Shown one piece after another: positions 16,603-26,458 of a stretch of DNA of 64,000 nt (position 1 is the stretch's first letter; each line of letters opens with the position of its first letter). The stretch lies in assembly GCA_963721115.1 (NCBI GenBank), contig CAVRIA010000004.1, positions 1,240,001 to 1,304,000 on the forward strand, given 5' to 3'. This DNA is from CAVRIA01 sp963721115 (GTDB lineage: Bacteria; Desulfobacterota; Binatia; HRBIN30; CADEER01). A program made the translations under genes and the position numbers. The notes under the pieces are model-generated. The model saw nothing but the letters and a program-made list of their open reading frames with translations, was not told the origin of the DNA and made no database searches.

Positions 16603-18826
16603 TGAACTGCGCCTGTCGATCGGCCTCCGTCTCGAGGCGCATCGGAATCCGAACGCGGAAGGTGGAGCCGCAGCCGACCCGACTTTCCACCTGCACACTG
16701 CCGCCGAGGAGCTCGACGTTGCGGCGCACGATGGCGAGGCCCAGGCCGACGCCCCCGAAGGTGCGCGTCGGCGATCCGTCGATCTGGCGGAAGGGCTCGA
16801 AGACGTGGGCCACCTCGTCCGGCGCGATACCGATGCCGGTGTCGCGAACGTAGAAATCGGCGTAGTGGCCCGAGCGCCGTGCGATCAGCTGGACCTCGCC
16901 GCGCGGGGTGAACTTGAGGGCGTTGAGCAGAAGGTTGCTGAGCACGGAATACAGGCGGTCGTAGTCGGTCGAGAGCTCGATGTCGGGAGCGCCGCTGACA
17001 TGAACGGCCACCTCGAAGCTGCTGCGAACGTCGTTGCAAAGGGCCTGCAGCTCGAGGAGGAGGAAATCGGCCGAAAAGCAGGTGGGGAGGAGGACCGCTC
17101 TACCTCGATCGAGGCGCGCGTATTCGAGAACGCTCTCGACCATGCGGTGCAGCGCCCGTGCGGCCGATCCGATGCGATCGACGAAGCCGCGGGCATCGCT
17201 GCCGGGCGGCAGGCTCGGCTCGTCCGTGAGCAGGTCGGTATAGCCGATGATGACGTTGAGCGGCGTGCGAAGCTCGTGCGACATGTTGGCCACGAACTCG
17301 GTCTGGACCCGGTTCGACTCGCGCAGCCGATTGAGCAACCGCTGCGTCTCGTGCTCCTGCCGTCGTCGCTCGGTCACGTCGCGGCCGATGCACTGGTACA
17401 GGCGCGGCTGACCGGGCGCGCTGACGAGCCGCACGCGCAGCTCGATGACGGCCGTACCGTCCGGCCCGCGCACCTCGACCTCGAACGGGTGACCCGATTC
17501 GATGCCGCGCCGGCGCGCGACTGCCAGGCGGCGGCCGATGTCGTGCTCGCTCTGCGGGGTGACGAGCTGTTCCCAGCGGGAGAGCTCCAGCTCGCCGGGC
17601 CGAAGGCGAAAGAAGTTGAGCGCCGCCTGGTTGGCGAAGCGAAACGGGCCGCGCTCGTCGACGACGAAGACGAGGTCGTTGGCGCGCTCGAAGAGGTCGC
17701 GGTAGCGCGCTTCGGAGCCGGAGAGCTTCTCGAAGAGGCGCGCGTTGTCGATGGCCACTGCCGCCTGCGCGGCGATGCCCTGGAGCAGCGAGACCTGGCG
17801 CTCGTCGAAGGGCTCGGGCCGCGCGATGCGGCCGGAGGTGAGCACGCCGAGCACCTGCCGCTTGGCGATGATCGGCGCGAAGGCGACGCTGTGGATTCCG
17901 TAGCGCGCCAGCGTCTTCGGCGGCAGCCACTTCTGCTCGCCGGGGTCGTTGATGACGACCGTCCGGCCATTGAGGAGCTCCTGCCCGAGAGGCGTGTCGA
18001 TCGAGGCGCGAAAGGGCGGTCCCGGGTTCAGGTTCAGTGCGGGCTCGGAGTAGGTCGAGGCACCGACCAGCTGGCGGTGGACCTCGTCGAGCAGCAGCGT
18101 CGTGGAGAAGTCGCACCCCAGCGCGGCCGCGGTGCGCTCGTTGATGCGCGCCAGAACTTCGGGCAGCTCGGTGAGCACCGAGATCTCGAGCGCCGTGGCG
18201 ACCAGGGCGCGCTCGCCATCGAGCAGGGTGCGCAGCTGCCCTTCGGACGCGGTCAGCCGCGCGCTGTGCAGGAAGAGGTCGCGGCGAACGCGGTCGGCTT
18301 GGGACGCGCCGACCGCCGAGATCGCGCCGGCGATGAGCGGTCCGAGAATCTCGTGCAGGAGATGCAACGAATGGCCGCTCGCCGCGATGGCGCCCCAGTA
18401 GACGAGAATGGTGACGCAGACGGAGGCGTACTGGAACGTCGCCATCCAGGGGAACAGGAGGGCGGTGGCGACCATCTTGAGGGAGAGGAAGAGCGCCGTG
18501 CCGGAGACCGTCGTCGTCGGCAGAAAGAGACGTGCGGCGAGAAGCAGAGTGAAGGCGAGGTCGGCAGCGACGGCCACGGCTTCGGCGCGGGAACGCAACG
18601 GGCCGAGCACCAGGACGAAGGCCGCCAGCGGAACGATCAACTGCAGCATGTTGGGCCCGATCTCGGCGCGGAAGACGGCGGGCTGGTTGAGGAGATCGAT
18701 GAGCTCGTAGATCAGACACGAGCCGAAGATGAGGAGAATGGCTTTCGGGAATCCCGCCGCGAGCAGGTGCTGGCGATGCACCGCGTAAGCTGTGGAGCGC
18801 CCCCCGCCCCTCTTTGCGCCCAGCAT
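16592..18826 (-). CDS. Membrane sensor histidine kinase with GAF and PAS domains
   Basis: 744 aa. The N-terminal 190 residues form about six membrane helices (ILLIFGSCLIYELIDLL, LIVPLAAFVLVL, ATALLFPWMATFQ and others), a MASE-like sensory module. A GAF domain follows (about 205-365, ending LQGIAAQAAVAIDNARLF), then a PAS domain (about 370-490, SEARYRDLFERANDLVFVVD to CIGRDVTERRR). The kinase core has His517 in MSHELRTPLN, an N-box asparagine near 635 (LLLNALKFTP), the G1 box DTGIGI near 662, and G2 GGVGLGL near 691-697. It autophosphorylates and passes phosphate to a response regulator. No regulator is adjacent; the single-domain receiver at 23.5 kb is a possible partner only by proximity. 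Confidence 0.9.
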   Translation of the reverse strand: MLGAKRGGGRSTAYAVHRQHLLAAGFPKAILLIFGSCLIYELIDLLNQPAVFRAEIGPNMLQLIVPLAAFVLVLGPLRSRAEAVAVAADLAFTLLLAARLFLPTTTVSGTALFLSLKMVATALLFPWMATFQYASVCVTILVYWGAIAASGHSLHLLHEILGPLIAGAISAVGASQADRVRRDLFLHSARLTASEGQLRTLLDGERALVATALEISVLTELPEVLARINERTAAALGCDFSTTLLLDEVHRQLVGASTYSEPALNLNPGPPFRASIDTPLGQELLNGRTVVINDPGEQKWLPPKTLARYGIHSVAFAPIIAKRQVLGVLTSGRIARPEPFDERQVSLLQGIAAQAAVAIDNARLFEKLSGSEARYRDLFERANDLVFVVDERGPFRFANQAALNFFRLRPGELELSRWEQLVTPQSEHDIGRRLAVARRRGIESGHPFEVEVRGPDGTAVIELRVRLVSAPGQPRLYQCIGRDVTERRRQEHETQRLLNRLRESNRVQTEFVANMSHELRTPLNVIIGYTDLLTDEPSLPPGSDARGFVDRIGSAARALHRMVESVLEYARLDRGRAVLLPTCFSADFLLLELQALCNDVRSSFEVAVHVSGAPDIELSTDYDRLYSVLSNLLLNALKFTPRGEVQLIARRSGHYADFYVRDTGIGIAPDEVAHVFEPFRQIDGSPTRTFGGVGLGLAIVRRNVELLGGSVQVESRVGCGSTFRVRIPMRLETEADRQAQFSAA

Positions 18827-18965
18827 AGCGCCGGGATACTAGCGCGGCATATGAGGGCTTGAAAGCGGAGTTTTGCTGCAACGTCTCTTTTTTCCACATG
18901 TGCGATGTGCGAGAAGCGGATGGCGCCCCGCGGCGGCGGGCAGCGGCGGCGAAAGGAGAAGGCGG

Positions 18966-20723
18966 ATGCCTCCCGAGATGGACTGGGGAAAGTCGCTCTA
19001 CGGCGAGCGATCCCCGGAGAGGAGAGGGCGGGACATGTCCTTGACCGACGGCGGCAGTCTGGTGGGGCGCGTGCTGGGCGCACAGCATGTGCAGTATCTG
19101 TTCGCAATCAACGGCGGCCATACGTTCCCGATTCTGGCCAGCCTGCGCGACAACGGCGTCAAGCTGATCCACATGCGCCACGAGCAGGCCTGCGCCTACG
19201 CCGCCGACGCGTATGCGCGCAGCACCGCGAGGGTCGGCGTTTGCAGCGTCACCGCCGGATGCGGCCTGACCAATGCCATCACCGGCCTGTGCGGCGCCGG
19301 TCTGACCGGCAGCGCCGTGGTCTGCATTGCGGGCCAACACCCGACCACGGAGGACGGGCTCGGTTCCTTTCAGGAAGCCTATGGCGCCGAGATGTGCCGG
19401 CCGTTCTCCAAGTATGTCAAACGCGTTCTCGACTGGTCGGCGATCGAGGCCGACCTGCGGCAGGCGTTTCGCGAGGCTCTCGCCCCCCCGCAGGGGGCGG
19501 CGGTGGTGGAGATCCCGACCAACGTCCTCTACCACCAGGACGATCCGGCCAAGCAGAGGCGCGGCGCCAGTCCGTACGAGCCCGATGCCATGCGTGCGCA
19601 AGCGGACCCACGCGCGGTCGAGCGCGCCCTCGAGATGCTGATCGAGGCGCGGCGGCCGTTGATCGCCGCCGGCGACGGCGTGTTCTGGTCGGATGCCGCC
19701 GCGGAGCTGCGCGAGCTGGCCGAGCTCACCGGGATCCCGACCTACGCGCGGCGCGCCGGACAGGGCGCACTACCGGAGGATCATCCGCTCGCCGTGAGAG
19801 GGGCCTGGAAGAAGCCGTTCACCGGACGCGCCGACGTCGTGCTCGCCGTCGGCTTCAAGTTCTGGAGCGGCGAGCACTTCGGAGAGGCACCCACCTGGAA
19901 CGGCGACGCCAAGTACATCCAAGTCGATGCGGCGCCGAGCCGTGTCGGCTGGCAGGTTCCGGCCGACATCGCGCTGGTCGGCGATCCCAAGCTGGTTCTG
20001 CGCCAGATGATCGACGCGGCGCGCCGGCTCGAGGCCGACTTCGAGCGGCATCGGGACGAGTCCTGGGCGAACGACGTTGCCACGGCGCGCGACAACTTCG
20101 CTCGCACCCTCGAAGAACGGGAGGGCAAGACGCATGCGAGCGTACCCGTGCATCCCGACCGACTCGCGCGCGAGGTGTGTCGAAGCATCGATCGGGACGC
20201 GACGGTCATCCTCGACTCGTTCACCATGAGCGGCTGGATGACGCAGTGGCTGGTGGCGCGCTTTCCGGGCCAGGTCATCGACGCCGGCCCGCTCGCTCCG
20301 GTGGGGCACGGCATCGGCATGGCCATCGGCGCGCAGCTGGCGCGCCCCGGCAAGCAGGTGGTGGTGATGATCGGCGACGGCGGCCTGGGGATCGGCGGCT
20401 GGGACATCGAGACGGCGCTGCGTTACGACCTGCCGATTCATACGGTGCTGTGGAACAACAGCTCGTGGGGACCGGGCTTCGAGGAAATGCCGCTCCTCAA
20501 GGGTCGCACCGATCCGTTCAACATGATGGAGAACATCCGCTACGATCGCATGTTCGCCGTCCTCGGCTGCCACGCGGAGCACGTGGAGAAGCCGGACGAC
20601 CTGGCTCCGGCTCTGCAGCGCGCCTTCGCGTCCGGCAAGGCCTCCTTCGTCAACGTCGTCGGCGACAAGCGGATCGGTCACCCGCGCCTGGGCGGAAACC
20701 TGCTCGGCTCGACGCAGGTGTGA
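18966..20723 (+). CDS. Thiamine-diphosphate-dependent enzyme (acetolactate synthase/oxalyl-CoA decarboxylase-like)
   Basis: 585 aa with the three-domain layout of the family. The N-terminal PYR domain has the catalytic Glu in HMRHEQACAYAADAYAR; the middle domain starts near RRPLIAAGDGVFW; the C-terminal PP domain has the cofactor motif GDGGLGIGGWDIETALRYDL...NN. It binds ThDP and Mg2+ and probably cleaves or forms a C-C bond next to a carbonyl; acetolactate synthase, 2-hydroxyacyl-CoA lyase and oxalyl-CoA decarboxylase are relatives. No regulatory ilvN is next to it, which argues against branched-chain synthesis. GGAG at 18955-18958 is 7 bases before the ATG, which fixes the start. It converges on a small gene with 3 bp between stops. 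Confidence 0.82.
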   Translation: MPPEMDWGKSLYGERSPERRGRDMSLTDGGSLVGRVLGAQHVQYLFAINGGHTFPILASLRDNGVKLIHMRHEQACAYAADAYARSTARVGVCSVTAGCGLTNAITGLCGAGLTGSAVVCIAGQHPTTEDGLGSFQEAYGAEMCRPFSKYVKRVLDWSAIEADLRQAFREALAPPQGAAVVEIPTNVLYHQDDPAKQRRGASPYEPDAMRAQADPRAVERALEMLIEARRPLIAAGDGVFWSDAAAELRELAELTGIPTYARRAGQGALPEDHPLAVRGAWKKPFTGRADVVLAVGFKFWSGEHFGEAPTWNGDAKYIQVDAAPSRVGWQVPADIALVGDPKLVLRQMIDAARRLEADFERHRDESWANDVATARDNFARTLEEREGKTHASVPVHPDRLAREVCRSIDRDATVILDSFTMSGWMTQWLVARFPGQVIDAGPLAPVGHGIGMAIGAQLARPGKQVVVMIGDGGLGIGGWDIETALRYDLPIHTVLWNNSSWGPGFEEMPLLKGRTDPFNMMENIRYDRMFAVLGCHAEHVEKPDDLAPALQRAFASGKASFVNVVGDKRIGHPRLGGNLLGSTQV

Positions 20724-20726
20724 AGG

Positions 20727-21245
20727 TCAGACGCGAAAGGGGCGCGCCAGGAGAGTTCGGCCGCTCTGGTCGAGAACGTAGACCACGACGGTGTCGAAGG
20801 CGACGGCGGCGACCTCCGGGACCGTGGCCGTGATGCGCTGCCAGTCGTCGTTCAGATCGACGCGATACCCGGTGTTCGGCGTGGCGCCGTGGAAGTGGCC
20901 GCCGGCGGTAATCGAGGGGCCGGCCGGTTGGGGCGGCCAGATCGACCAACGGCGCGGGTCGGCCCGGTCGTTGTGGGCGACGACGAAGACGAAGCATTCC
21001 GTTGCTTCGGGGACATTGGTGCGCAGGCGCAACGACACACTGAGGCGCTCGCCCTCGCCGGTGCGCTCGCGCCGGGCGGAGAAGCGGTCGAACTCGACGG
21101 CGGCATGACGACTGCGCGATGGCGACGCGGTTGCCGGTCTCGCCGACCAGTGCCACAGCGACAGCGAGCCCATCAGAACGGTGCCCAGGAGCAGCAGGAA
21201 GCCGAACAGCAGGCGCCGCGTCTCCTTGCTCGTCCGTTCCGCCAT
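20727..21245 (-). CDS. Hypothetical membrane-anchored protein
   Basis: 172 aa, family not recognised. A single N-terminal membrane helix (LLFGFLLLLGTVLMGSLSLW) is followed by a Ser/Arg-rich linker, then a beta-rich extracytoplasmic domain (RLSVSLRLRTNVPEATECFVFVV ... DTVVVYVLDQSGRTLLARPF) that looks like a compact Ig- or carbohydrate-module-like sandwich. It contains RRWSIWPPQ and GGHFHGATPNTGY. The ATG at 21243-21245 is used; a TTG 13 codons upstream is in frame. It is divergent from the SPFH gene. No function can be given. Confidence 0.6.
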   Translation of the reverse strand: MAERTSKETRRLLFGFLLLLGTVLMGSLSLWHWSARPATASPSRSRHAAVEFDRFSARRERTGEGERLSVSLRLRTNVPEATECFVFVVAHNDRADPRRWSIWPPQPAGPSITAGGHFHGATPNTGYRVDLNDDWQRITATVPEVAAVAFDTVVVYVLDQSGRTLLARPFRV

Positions 21246-21362
21246 GATGAAACGCAGCGTAGCGGGACACACGGCCGTGTTCAATGTCCCGAGGGCGCCC
21301 CGGGTGCGATGCGAAGAGCTCCGTCATTGCGGGCACGGAACGGCCTCTGATATAGCTCGCCC

Positions 21363-22131
21363 ATGTTCGGGCTCGGATTCGCTGGGACCGTCATCCTCAT
21401 CGGCGTCATCGCGCTGGTGAGCGGCGTCAAGATCGTGCGCGAGTACGAACGCGGCGTCGTGCTGCGACTCGGGCGCCTCGTCGGCGGCGCGCGGGCCCGG
21501 CGTCATCTACGTGATCCCCGGCATCGAGCAGATGTACAAGATGGATCTGCGGACCATCACGCTGGACGTTCCTTCGCAGGACGTCATCACGCGCGACAAC
21601 GTGTCGGTGAAGGTGAGCGCCGTCCTGTACTTCCGCGTCATCGACCCCTCGCTGGCGGTGGTCGAGGTGCAGAACTATCTGTTCGCCACCTCGCAGCTCG
21701 CCCAGACGACGCTGCGCAGCGTGTGCGGGCAGGCGCAGCTCGATGCGCTTCTGGGGGAGCGCGAGCGACTCAACGAGCAGCTGCAGGAGATCATCGACAC
21801 CAGCACCGCGCCGTGGGGCATCAAGGTCATGCTGGTCGAGATCAAGCACATCGACCTGCCGGCCGATCTGCAACGAGCGATGGCCCGTCAGGCGGAGGCG
21901 GAGCGGCTGCGGCGCGCCAAGGTGATCAACGCCGAGGGAGAGTTCCAGGCGGCGGCGCGGCTGAGCGAGGCGGCGGGACTGATGGAGAAGGAGCCGATCG
22001 CCATCCAGCTGCGCATGCTGCAGACGTTGACGCAGATCGGGCAGGAGAAGAACAATACGCTGATCGTGCCCCTGCCGATCGAGCTCATCCGTTCGCTCGT
22101 CGCGGCGGCGAAGGCCGACGCGGAAGGGTGA
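21363..22131 (+). CDS. SPFH/stomatin-like (slipin) membrane protein, frame broken by one extra base
   Basis: About 255 aa after repair. An N-terminal hydrophobic segment (GTVILIGVIALVSGVKIV) is followed by the slipin signature YERGVVLRLGRLVG and, in the next frame, ARGPGVIYVIPGIEQMYKMDLR. The SPFH domain continues through SVKVSAVLYFRVIDP and the helical PHB tail (ADLQRAMARQAEAERLRRAKVINAEGEFQAA). The frame changes near 21483-21490; dropping one G from GGCGGCGC restores the family sequence LVGARGPG exactly. Stomatins form membrane microdomain rings and control partner proteases or channels. No NfeD partner is present; pepP follows 10 bp downstream and may share the transcript. A -10-like TATAGC at 21351 lies unusually close to the ATG. 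Confidence 0.8.
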
Positions 22132-22141
22132 CCGGAGCGCC

Positions 22142-23452
22142 GTGCGGCAGGACGTGTTCGCGCGGCGGCGAAGCCGCGTCATGCAGGCGATGGGAGAGGG
22201 CGCGGCCGCCGTCTTCGCGGCCGCGCCGGAGCGCATCCGGTCGAACGACGTCGAGCATCGCTATCGACAGGGCAGCGACTTCCACTACCTGACCGGATTT
22301 CCGGAGCCCGAGGCGGTGTGCCTGCTGTTGCCGGGCCACCCGAAGGACGAGTTCGTCCTCTTCGTTCGCCCGCGCGACCCCGAGCGAGAGACGTGGACGG
22401 GGCGGCGTTTCGGGGTGGACGGGGCGATGGAGTCCTTCGGCGCCGCGATGGCCTACCCGATCGAGCGCCTCGACGAGATGGTCGCGCAGTATCTCGGCGA
22501 GCGCGACCGGCTGTACTGCGTGCTCGAGCGCGACCAGGCCTTCAACCAGCGCGTGCTGGGCTGGCTGCAGCAGCTTCAGGCCAAGCGGCCGCGCACCGGA
22601 AGCGGGCCGACGGCGTTGCTCGACGCCCGTCAGGTCCTGCACGAGATGCGTCTCTACAAGGAGCCGGAGGAGATCGAGGCGATGCGTCGGGCCATCGCCA
22701 TCAGCGCCGAGGCGCACGTGGGCGCCATGCGCGGTGCACGGGCGGGAAGCCCGGAGTACGAGATCGAGGCAGCGATGGAGCACGTGTTTCGCGCCGCTGG
22801 CGCCAGCGGCCCCGCCTACCCGTCGATCGTCGCCTCGGGCCCGAATGCCACGATCCTCCACTACACGAGCAACGATCGGGTTCTGCGGGAGGCGGACCTG
22901 CTGCTCATCGACGCCGGAGCGGAGTACGACGGCTACTGTGCGGACGTGACGCGCACGTTCCCGGTCGCGCCTCGCTTCGAGGGACGAGGCAGGGCGCTTT
23001 ACGATGCCGTGCTGGCGGCACAGATCGCGGCGATCGAGTGCGTGCGGCCGGGCGTGCGTTTCGACGACGTGCACCAGCGCGCGGTCACCGTGCTCGTCGA
23101 GGGCTTGATCGGGCTGGGTCTGTTGAAAGGGTCGGTCGGCGAGATCCGCGACCAGGAGCTCTACAGGCCCTTCTACATGCACCGCACCAGCCACTGGCTG
23201 GGGTTGGACGTTCACGACGTCGGCGACTACCGCCGCGGTGGCACGTCCCGCGTGCTCGAGGCGGGCATGGTGCTCACGGTCGAACCCGGTCTCTACATCG
23301 GCGAGCACGTCGAGGACATCGGCGCCGAGTGGCGCGGCCTGGGGGTGCGCATCGAGGACGACGTGCTGGTGACGGTGGACGGGCACGAGGTCCTGTCCGC
23401 AGCGATCCCCAAGGCGCCCGCCGACCTGGAGGCGCTGCGCGGCGAAAGGTGA
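22142..23452 (+). CDS. pepP: Xaa-Pro aminopeptidase (M24 family)
   Basis: 436 aa cytoplasmic metallopeptidase that removes N-terminal residues preceding proline. The N-terminal non-catalytic domain has RYRQGSDFHYLTGFPEPEAV, typical of PepP/AMP_N. The pita-bread catalytic domain shows the five metal ligands: Asp in LLLIDAGAEYDGYCADVTR (two Asp), His in SHWLGLDVHDVG, Glu in LTVEPGLY and Glu in VRIEDDVLVT. The length matches E. coli PepP (441). The start is GTG at 22142 with GGAG about 5 bases upstream. It lies 10 bp after the SPFH gene stop, so an operon is likely. Confidence 0.93.
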   Translation: MRQDVFARRRSRVMQAMGEGAAAVFAAAPERIRSNDVEHRYRQGSDFHYLTGFPEPEAVCLLLPGHPKDEFVLFVRPRDPERETWTGRRFGVDGAMESFGAAMAYPIERLDEMVAQYLGERDRLYCVLERDQAFNQRVLGWLQQLQAKRPRTGSGPTALLDARQVLHEMRLYKEPEEIEAMRRAIAISAEAHVGAMRGARAGSPEYEIEAAMEHVFRAAGASGPAYPSIVASGPNATILHYTSNDRVLREADLLLIDAGAEYDGYCADVTRTFPVAPRFEGRGRALYDAVLAAQIAAIECVRPGVRFDDVHQRAVTVLVEGLIGLGLLKGSVGEIRDQELYRPFYMHRTSHWLGLDVHDVGDYRRGGTSRVLEAGMVLTVEPGLYIGEHVEDIGAEWRGLGVRIEDDVLVTVDGHEVLSAAIPKAPADLEALRGER

Positions 23453-23503
23453 GCCCGGAAGGTGCCCGCGGCCCGACGATCAGCCGCCCGGCGGCATCGC
23501 GGA

Positions 23504-23953
23504 TCAGTCGGGCACGCGGGCAATGAGCAGTCGGTAGCCGGTGAGGTCGCCGACCGCGCGCAGGAGTTGGTCGACCTGGACCGGCTTGCGCAGGTAGGCG
23601 ACGGCGCCGGTCTTGTAGCTCCTTACCATGTCGTCCTCCTCGTCCGAGCCGGTCAGGACGATCACCGGGATGTGTCGCAGGCGCCGATCGTCCCACACCT
23701 TGCGGAGGACTTCCCGGCCGTCGATCTTCGGCAGGCCGAGGTCGAGAAGGATCAGGCCGATCCGCGTCGTGCCCTCCATCGCCTCGCGGTAGAGCAGCTC
23801 CAGTGCCTGGTCGCCGTCCTCGACCACGGTCAGCTCGTTGCCGATGTGTGCCCGGTTGAGGGCTCGCCGCGTGATGGCGATGTCGTCCGGGTCGTCCTCG
23901 ACCAGGAGCAGGTGCGGAATCTGGATCCCCGTCGCGGGACTACTCGTCGTCAC
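23504..23953 (-). CDS. Single-domain response regulator (Rcp1/CheY-like)
   Basis: 149 aa, almost entirely one receiver domain. Acidic residues near positions 20-21 (LLVEDDPDD), phospho-acceptor Asp71 (LILLDLGLPKIDG), Thr in VIVLTGSDEE and Lys in AYLRKPVQ are all present. The long insert between helix 2 and strand 3 (LYREAMEGTTRIG) is typical of Rcp1-type receivers that pair with phytochrome-like or hybrid kinases. There is no output domain, so it probably acts by protein contact or as a phosphate relay. The start is GTG at 23951-23953, fixed by AAGGAGG five bases upstream. No kinase is adjacent. Confidence 0.9.
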   Translation of the reverse strand: MTTSSPATGIQIPHLLLVEDDPDDIAITRRALNRAHIGNELTVVEDGDQALELLYREAMEGTTRIGLILLDLGLPKIDGREVLRKVWDDRRLRHIPVIVLTGSDEEDDMVRSYKTGAVAYLRKPVQVDQLLRAVGDLTGYRLLIARVPD

Positions 23954-24084
23954 GACGTCCTCCTTTCTCGCGGGCGCTCCGGCGGGCAAGGCGCCGCGCC
24001 GCCCGCTGAGTATAGCGGTCAGCGGGCGGCGGACGGAAGAGACAATCGCCGCGGTGGCGCCCGCTCGGCGCCGATCGACGCGAC

Positions 24085-24720
<636 letters not shown>

Positions 24721-24865
24721 CTTCAAACCCTCCTCTTCCGTGTTTGGCGATACCTGTTGGCGTCGGTGTGATCGGTGTCCAACGACGATCGCTCCCGGGG
24801 AGCCCTTCCGGATTGCGAATCAAGCGATTCTCTTGCGTCGCGATCGGTCTTGTCAAGGTCGGCCC

Positions 24866-26365
24866 TCAAGGCTCGAAGATATTCACCTGCGTCGGCTCGT
24901 GATGGCGCAGCTGTCCCTGCTGGCCGACGAACTCGACCTCCTCCATGCGCTCCAGCACTTCGGCGTCCGTGATGTTGGCCCAGCAGCGGCGGCCGTCGGC
25001 CATGCGCGCGGCGACGATCCCGAGCGACGGACGCCCGTCGCGGTCGTGAACGACGGTGTAGGTCTCCACCGCGGCCAGGCCCGAGCCGACGTCAACCATC
25101 TCCGGGTGCGGCTCGTCATCGACGATGTGCTGGTAGCTCTTCGGATCCTCGCGCCGCCACGGATGAGGGGGCGCGGCGCTCGAGTAGACGCCGACGGCGT
25201 GCTTGGTCAGGTACCACCCCACCGAGCTGACCAGGCCGGCGGCCCCCGGCTCGGCGCGCAGGCGCTCCGCCAGGCACGCGATCGCATGGGTGCTGTAGTT
25301 GTTGCCCGGTCCGCCCTGATACGGCAAGCCGCCGGTAACGGTCAGCGCACGCGGGTCGTCGGCCGGCAGTCCGAGCATCTCCGCCGCGATCTGCGGCGCA
25401 CAGGGGAAGCAACTGTAGAGGTCGAAGTGATCGATCTGTTCGATGCGCAGGCCCGCTTGGCCCAGGGCGCGTTCGCCGGCGAGCCGTATGGCCGGCGAGC
25501 TGGCGTAGTCGACCCGATCGCTGAGGAACCAGTGGTCGGTGGCGTCGCCGCAGCCCCACACGTAGACCCACTTGCTCTCCGGGATCGACAGGCGGCGCGC
25601 CGTCTCGACATCGGTCAGGATCAGCGCCGCCGCCTGGTCGACGTTCATGATGGCGTTCATGAACTTCGGGTAGGGAAAGGCGATCAGCCGGTTGCGCTCC
25701 GAGATGGTGCCGATCTCCTCGGCCGACTTGCCGTCCCGGAACCAGGCGTAGGGGTTGTCGCGCGCCACCGCGGCAAAGCGCGCGCAGAACGCGGCCAGAT
25801 GCCGTCGGTGCTCGGAAATGGACCAGCCGCGGCGGACGCGCAGGGCGTTCTCGAACAGCGGATAGACCTGGGTCGGCATCTGCACGTGGTGGCGTTGCTC
25901 GAGCGGCGAGTTCCCCCAACGACCGTCGCCGACCATGTCGGCTGGCGTACCGGCGGGGCTCCAGTCGAGCTGGACCCCCGCCTTTCGCGCCAGGCGCAGC
26001 CCGTGCATCGCCTCGCCGCCAGCGATCAGGGCCAGGCGCACCTCGCCGCGCGCGATGCGATCGGCGGTCTCGTTGACCCGCCACTGCGGGGAGTTGCCGC
26101 CCATGGTCGTGTAGAGACGTTCGCTCGGGCGGGCGCCGAGCCGTTCCGCCAGCTGACCCGCCGGGTCCGGGTAGGAACGCGAGATGACGTTGATCACGGT
26201 GATCGAGTCGAGCTCGTGGAGAAGCTGCGGCGCCTGCGCGTCGCGAGCCGCGATCTCGGCGGCCTCGGCCATCATGACGAGGGGTTCCTTCACCTCGCGG
26301 GGATCGCGGCTGTGGTTGGTCAGTTGACCGACCCCCACGAGAACCGGCTGGCGCGCTGGCTCCAT
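24866..26365 (-). CDS. Thiolase-superfamily protein without the usual nucleophilic Cys (annotated type: acetyl-CoA acetyltransferase)
   Basis: 499 aa. The N-terminal half has thiolase order (PVLVGVGQLT, SITVINVISRSYPDPAGQLAERLG, IARGEVRLALIAGGEAM), and the C-terminal half has YSCFPCAPQIAAEMLG and the His block TGGLPYQGGPGNNYSTHAIA, followed by a roughly 90-residue OB-like extension. At the position where thiolases carry the nucleophilic Cys (NxxCxSG) the sequence is MGGNSPQWRV, so a normal Claisen reaction is doubtful. Related SCP2-thiolase-like proteins act in acyl-CoA side-chain or sterol breakdown, some as retro-aldolases. GGAGGG lies about 4 bases before the ATG. It is divergent from nitronate monooxygenase. 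Confidence 0.75.
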   Translation of the reverse strand: MEPARQPVLVGVGQLTNHSRDPREVKEPLVMMAEAAEIAARDAQAPQLLHELDSITVINVISRSYPDPAGQLAERLGARPSERLYTTMGGNSPQWRVNETADRIARGEVRLALIAGGEAMHGLRLARKAGVQLDWSPAGTPADMVGDGRWGNSPLEQRHHVQMPTQVYPLFENALRVRRGWSISEHRRHLAAFCARFAAVARDNPYAWFRDGKSAEEIGTISERNRLIAFPYPKFMNAIMNVDQAAALILTDVETARRLSIPESKWVYVWGCGDATDHWFLSDRVDYASSPAIRLAGERALGQAGLRIEQIDHFDLYSCFPCAPQIAAEMLGLPADDPRALTVTGGLPYQGGPGNNYSTHAIACLAERLRAEPGAAGLVSSVGWYLTKHAVGVYSSAAPPHPWRREDPKSYQHIVDDEPHPEMVDVGSGLAAVETYTVVHDRDGRPSLGIVAARMADGRRCWANITDAEVLERMEEVEFVGQQGQLRHHEPTQVNIFEP

Positions 26366-26381
26366 GAACCCTCCAGTTTCG

Positions 26382-26411
26382 TTGACAGGATTTGCGACAG
26401 GCGTTTATGAT
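26382..26411 (+). promoter_or_regulatory. Sigma-70-type promoter for the nitronate monooxygenase gene
   Basis: A consensus -35 TTGACA (26382-26387) and a near-consensus -10 TATGAT (26406-26411) are separated by 18 bp in the divergent intergenic space. Transcription would begin about 40 bases before the ATG at 26459. The -35 is part of GTTGACAGG, which recurs inverted at 26443-26451, a possible operator. Confidence 0.6.
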
Positions 26412-26458
26412 CGGCGCGGTCCGTTTCCCATACGATACAAAGCCTGTCAACCGGCGCG

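Noticed and set aside
16805..18862. A 685-codon plus-strand frame opposite the sensor kinase
   Set aside because: The minus-strand frame carries complete kinase motifs; the plus frame is an antisense shadow.
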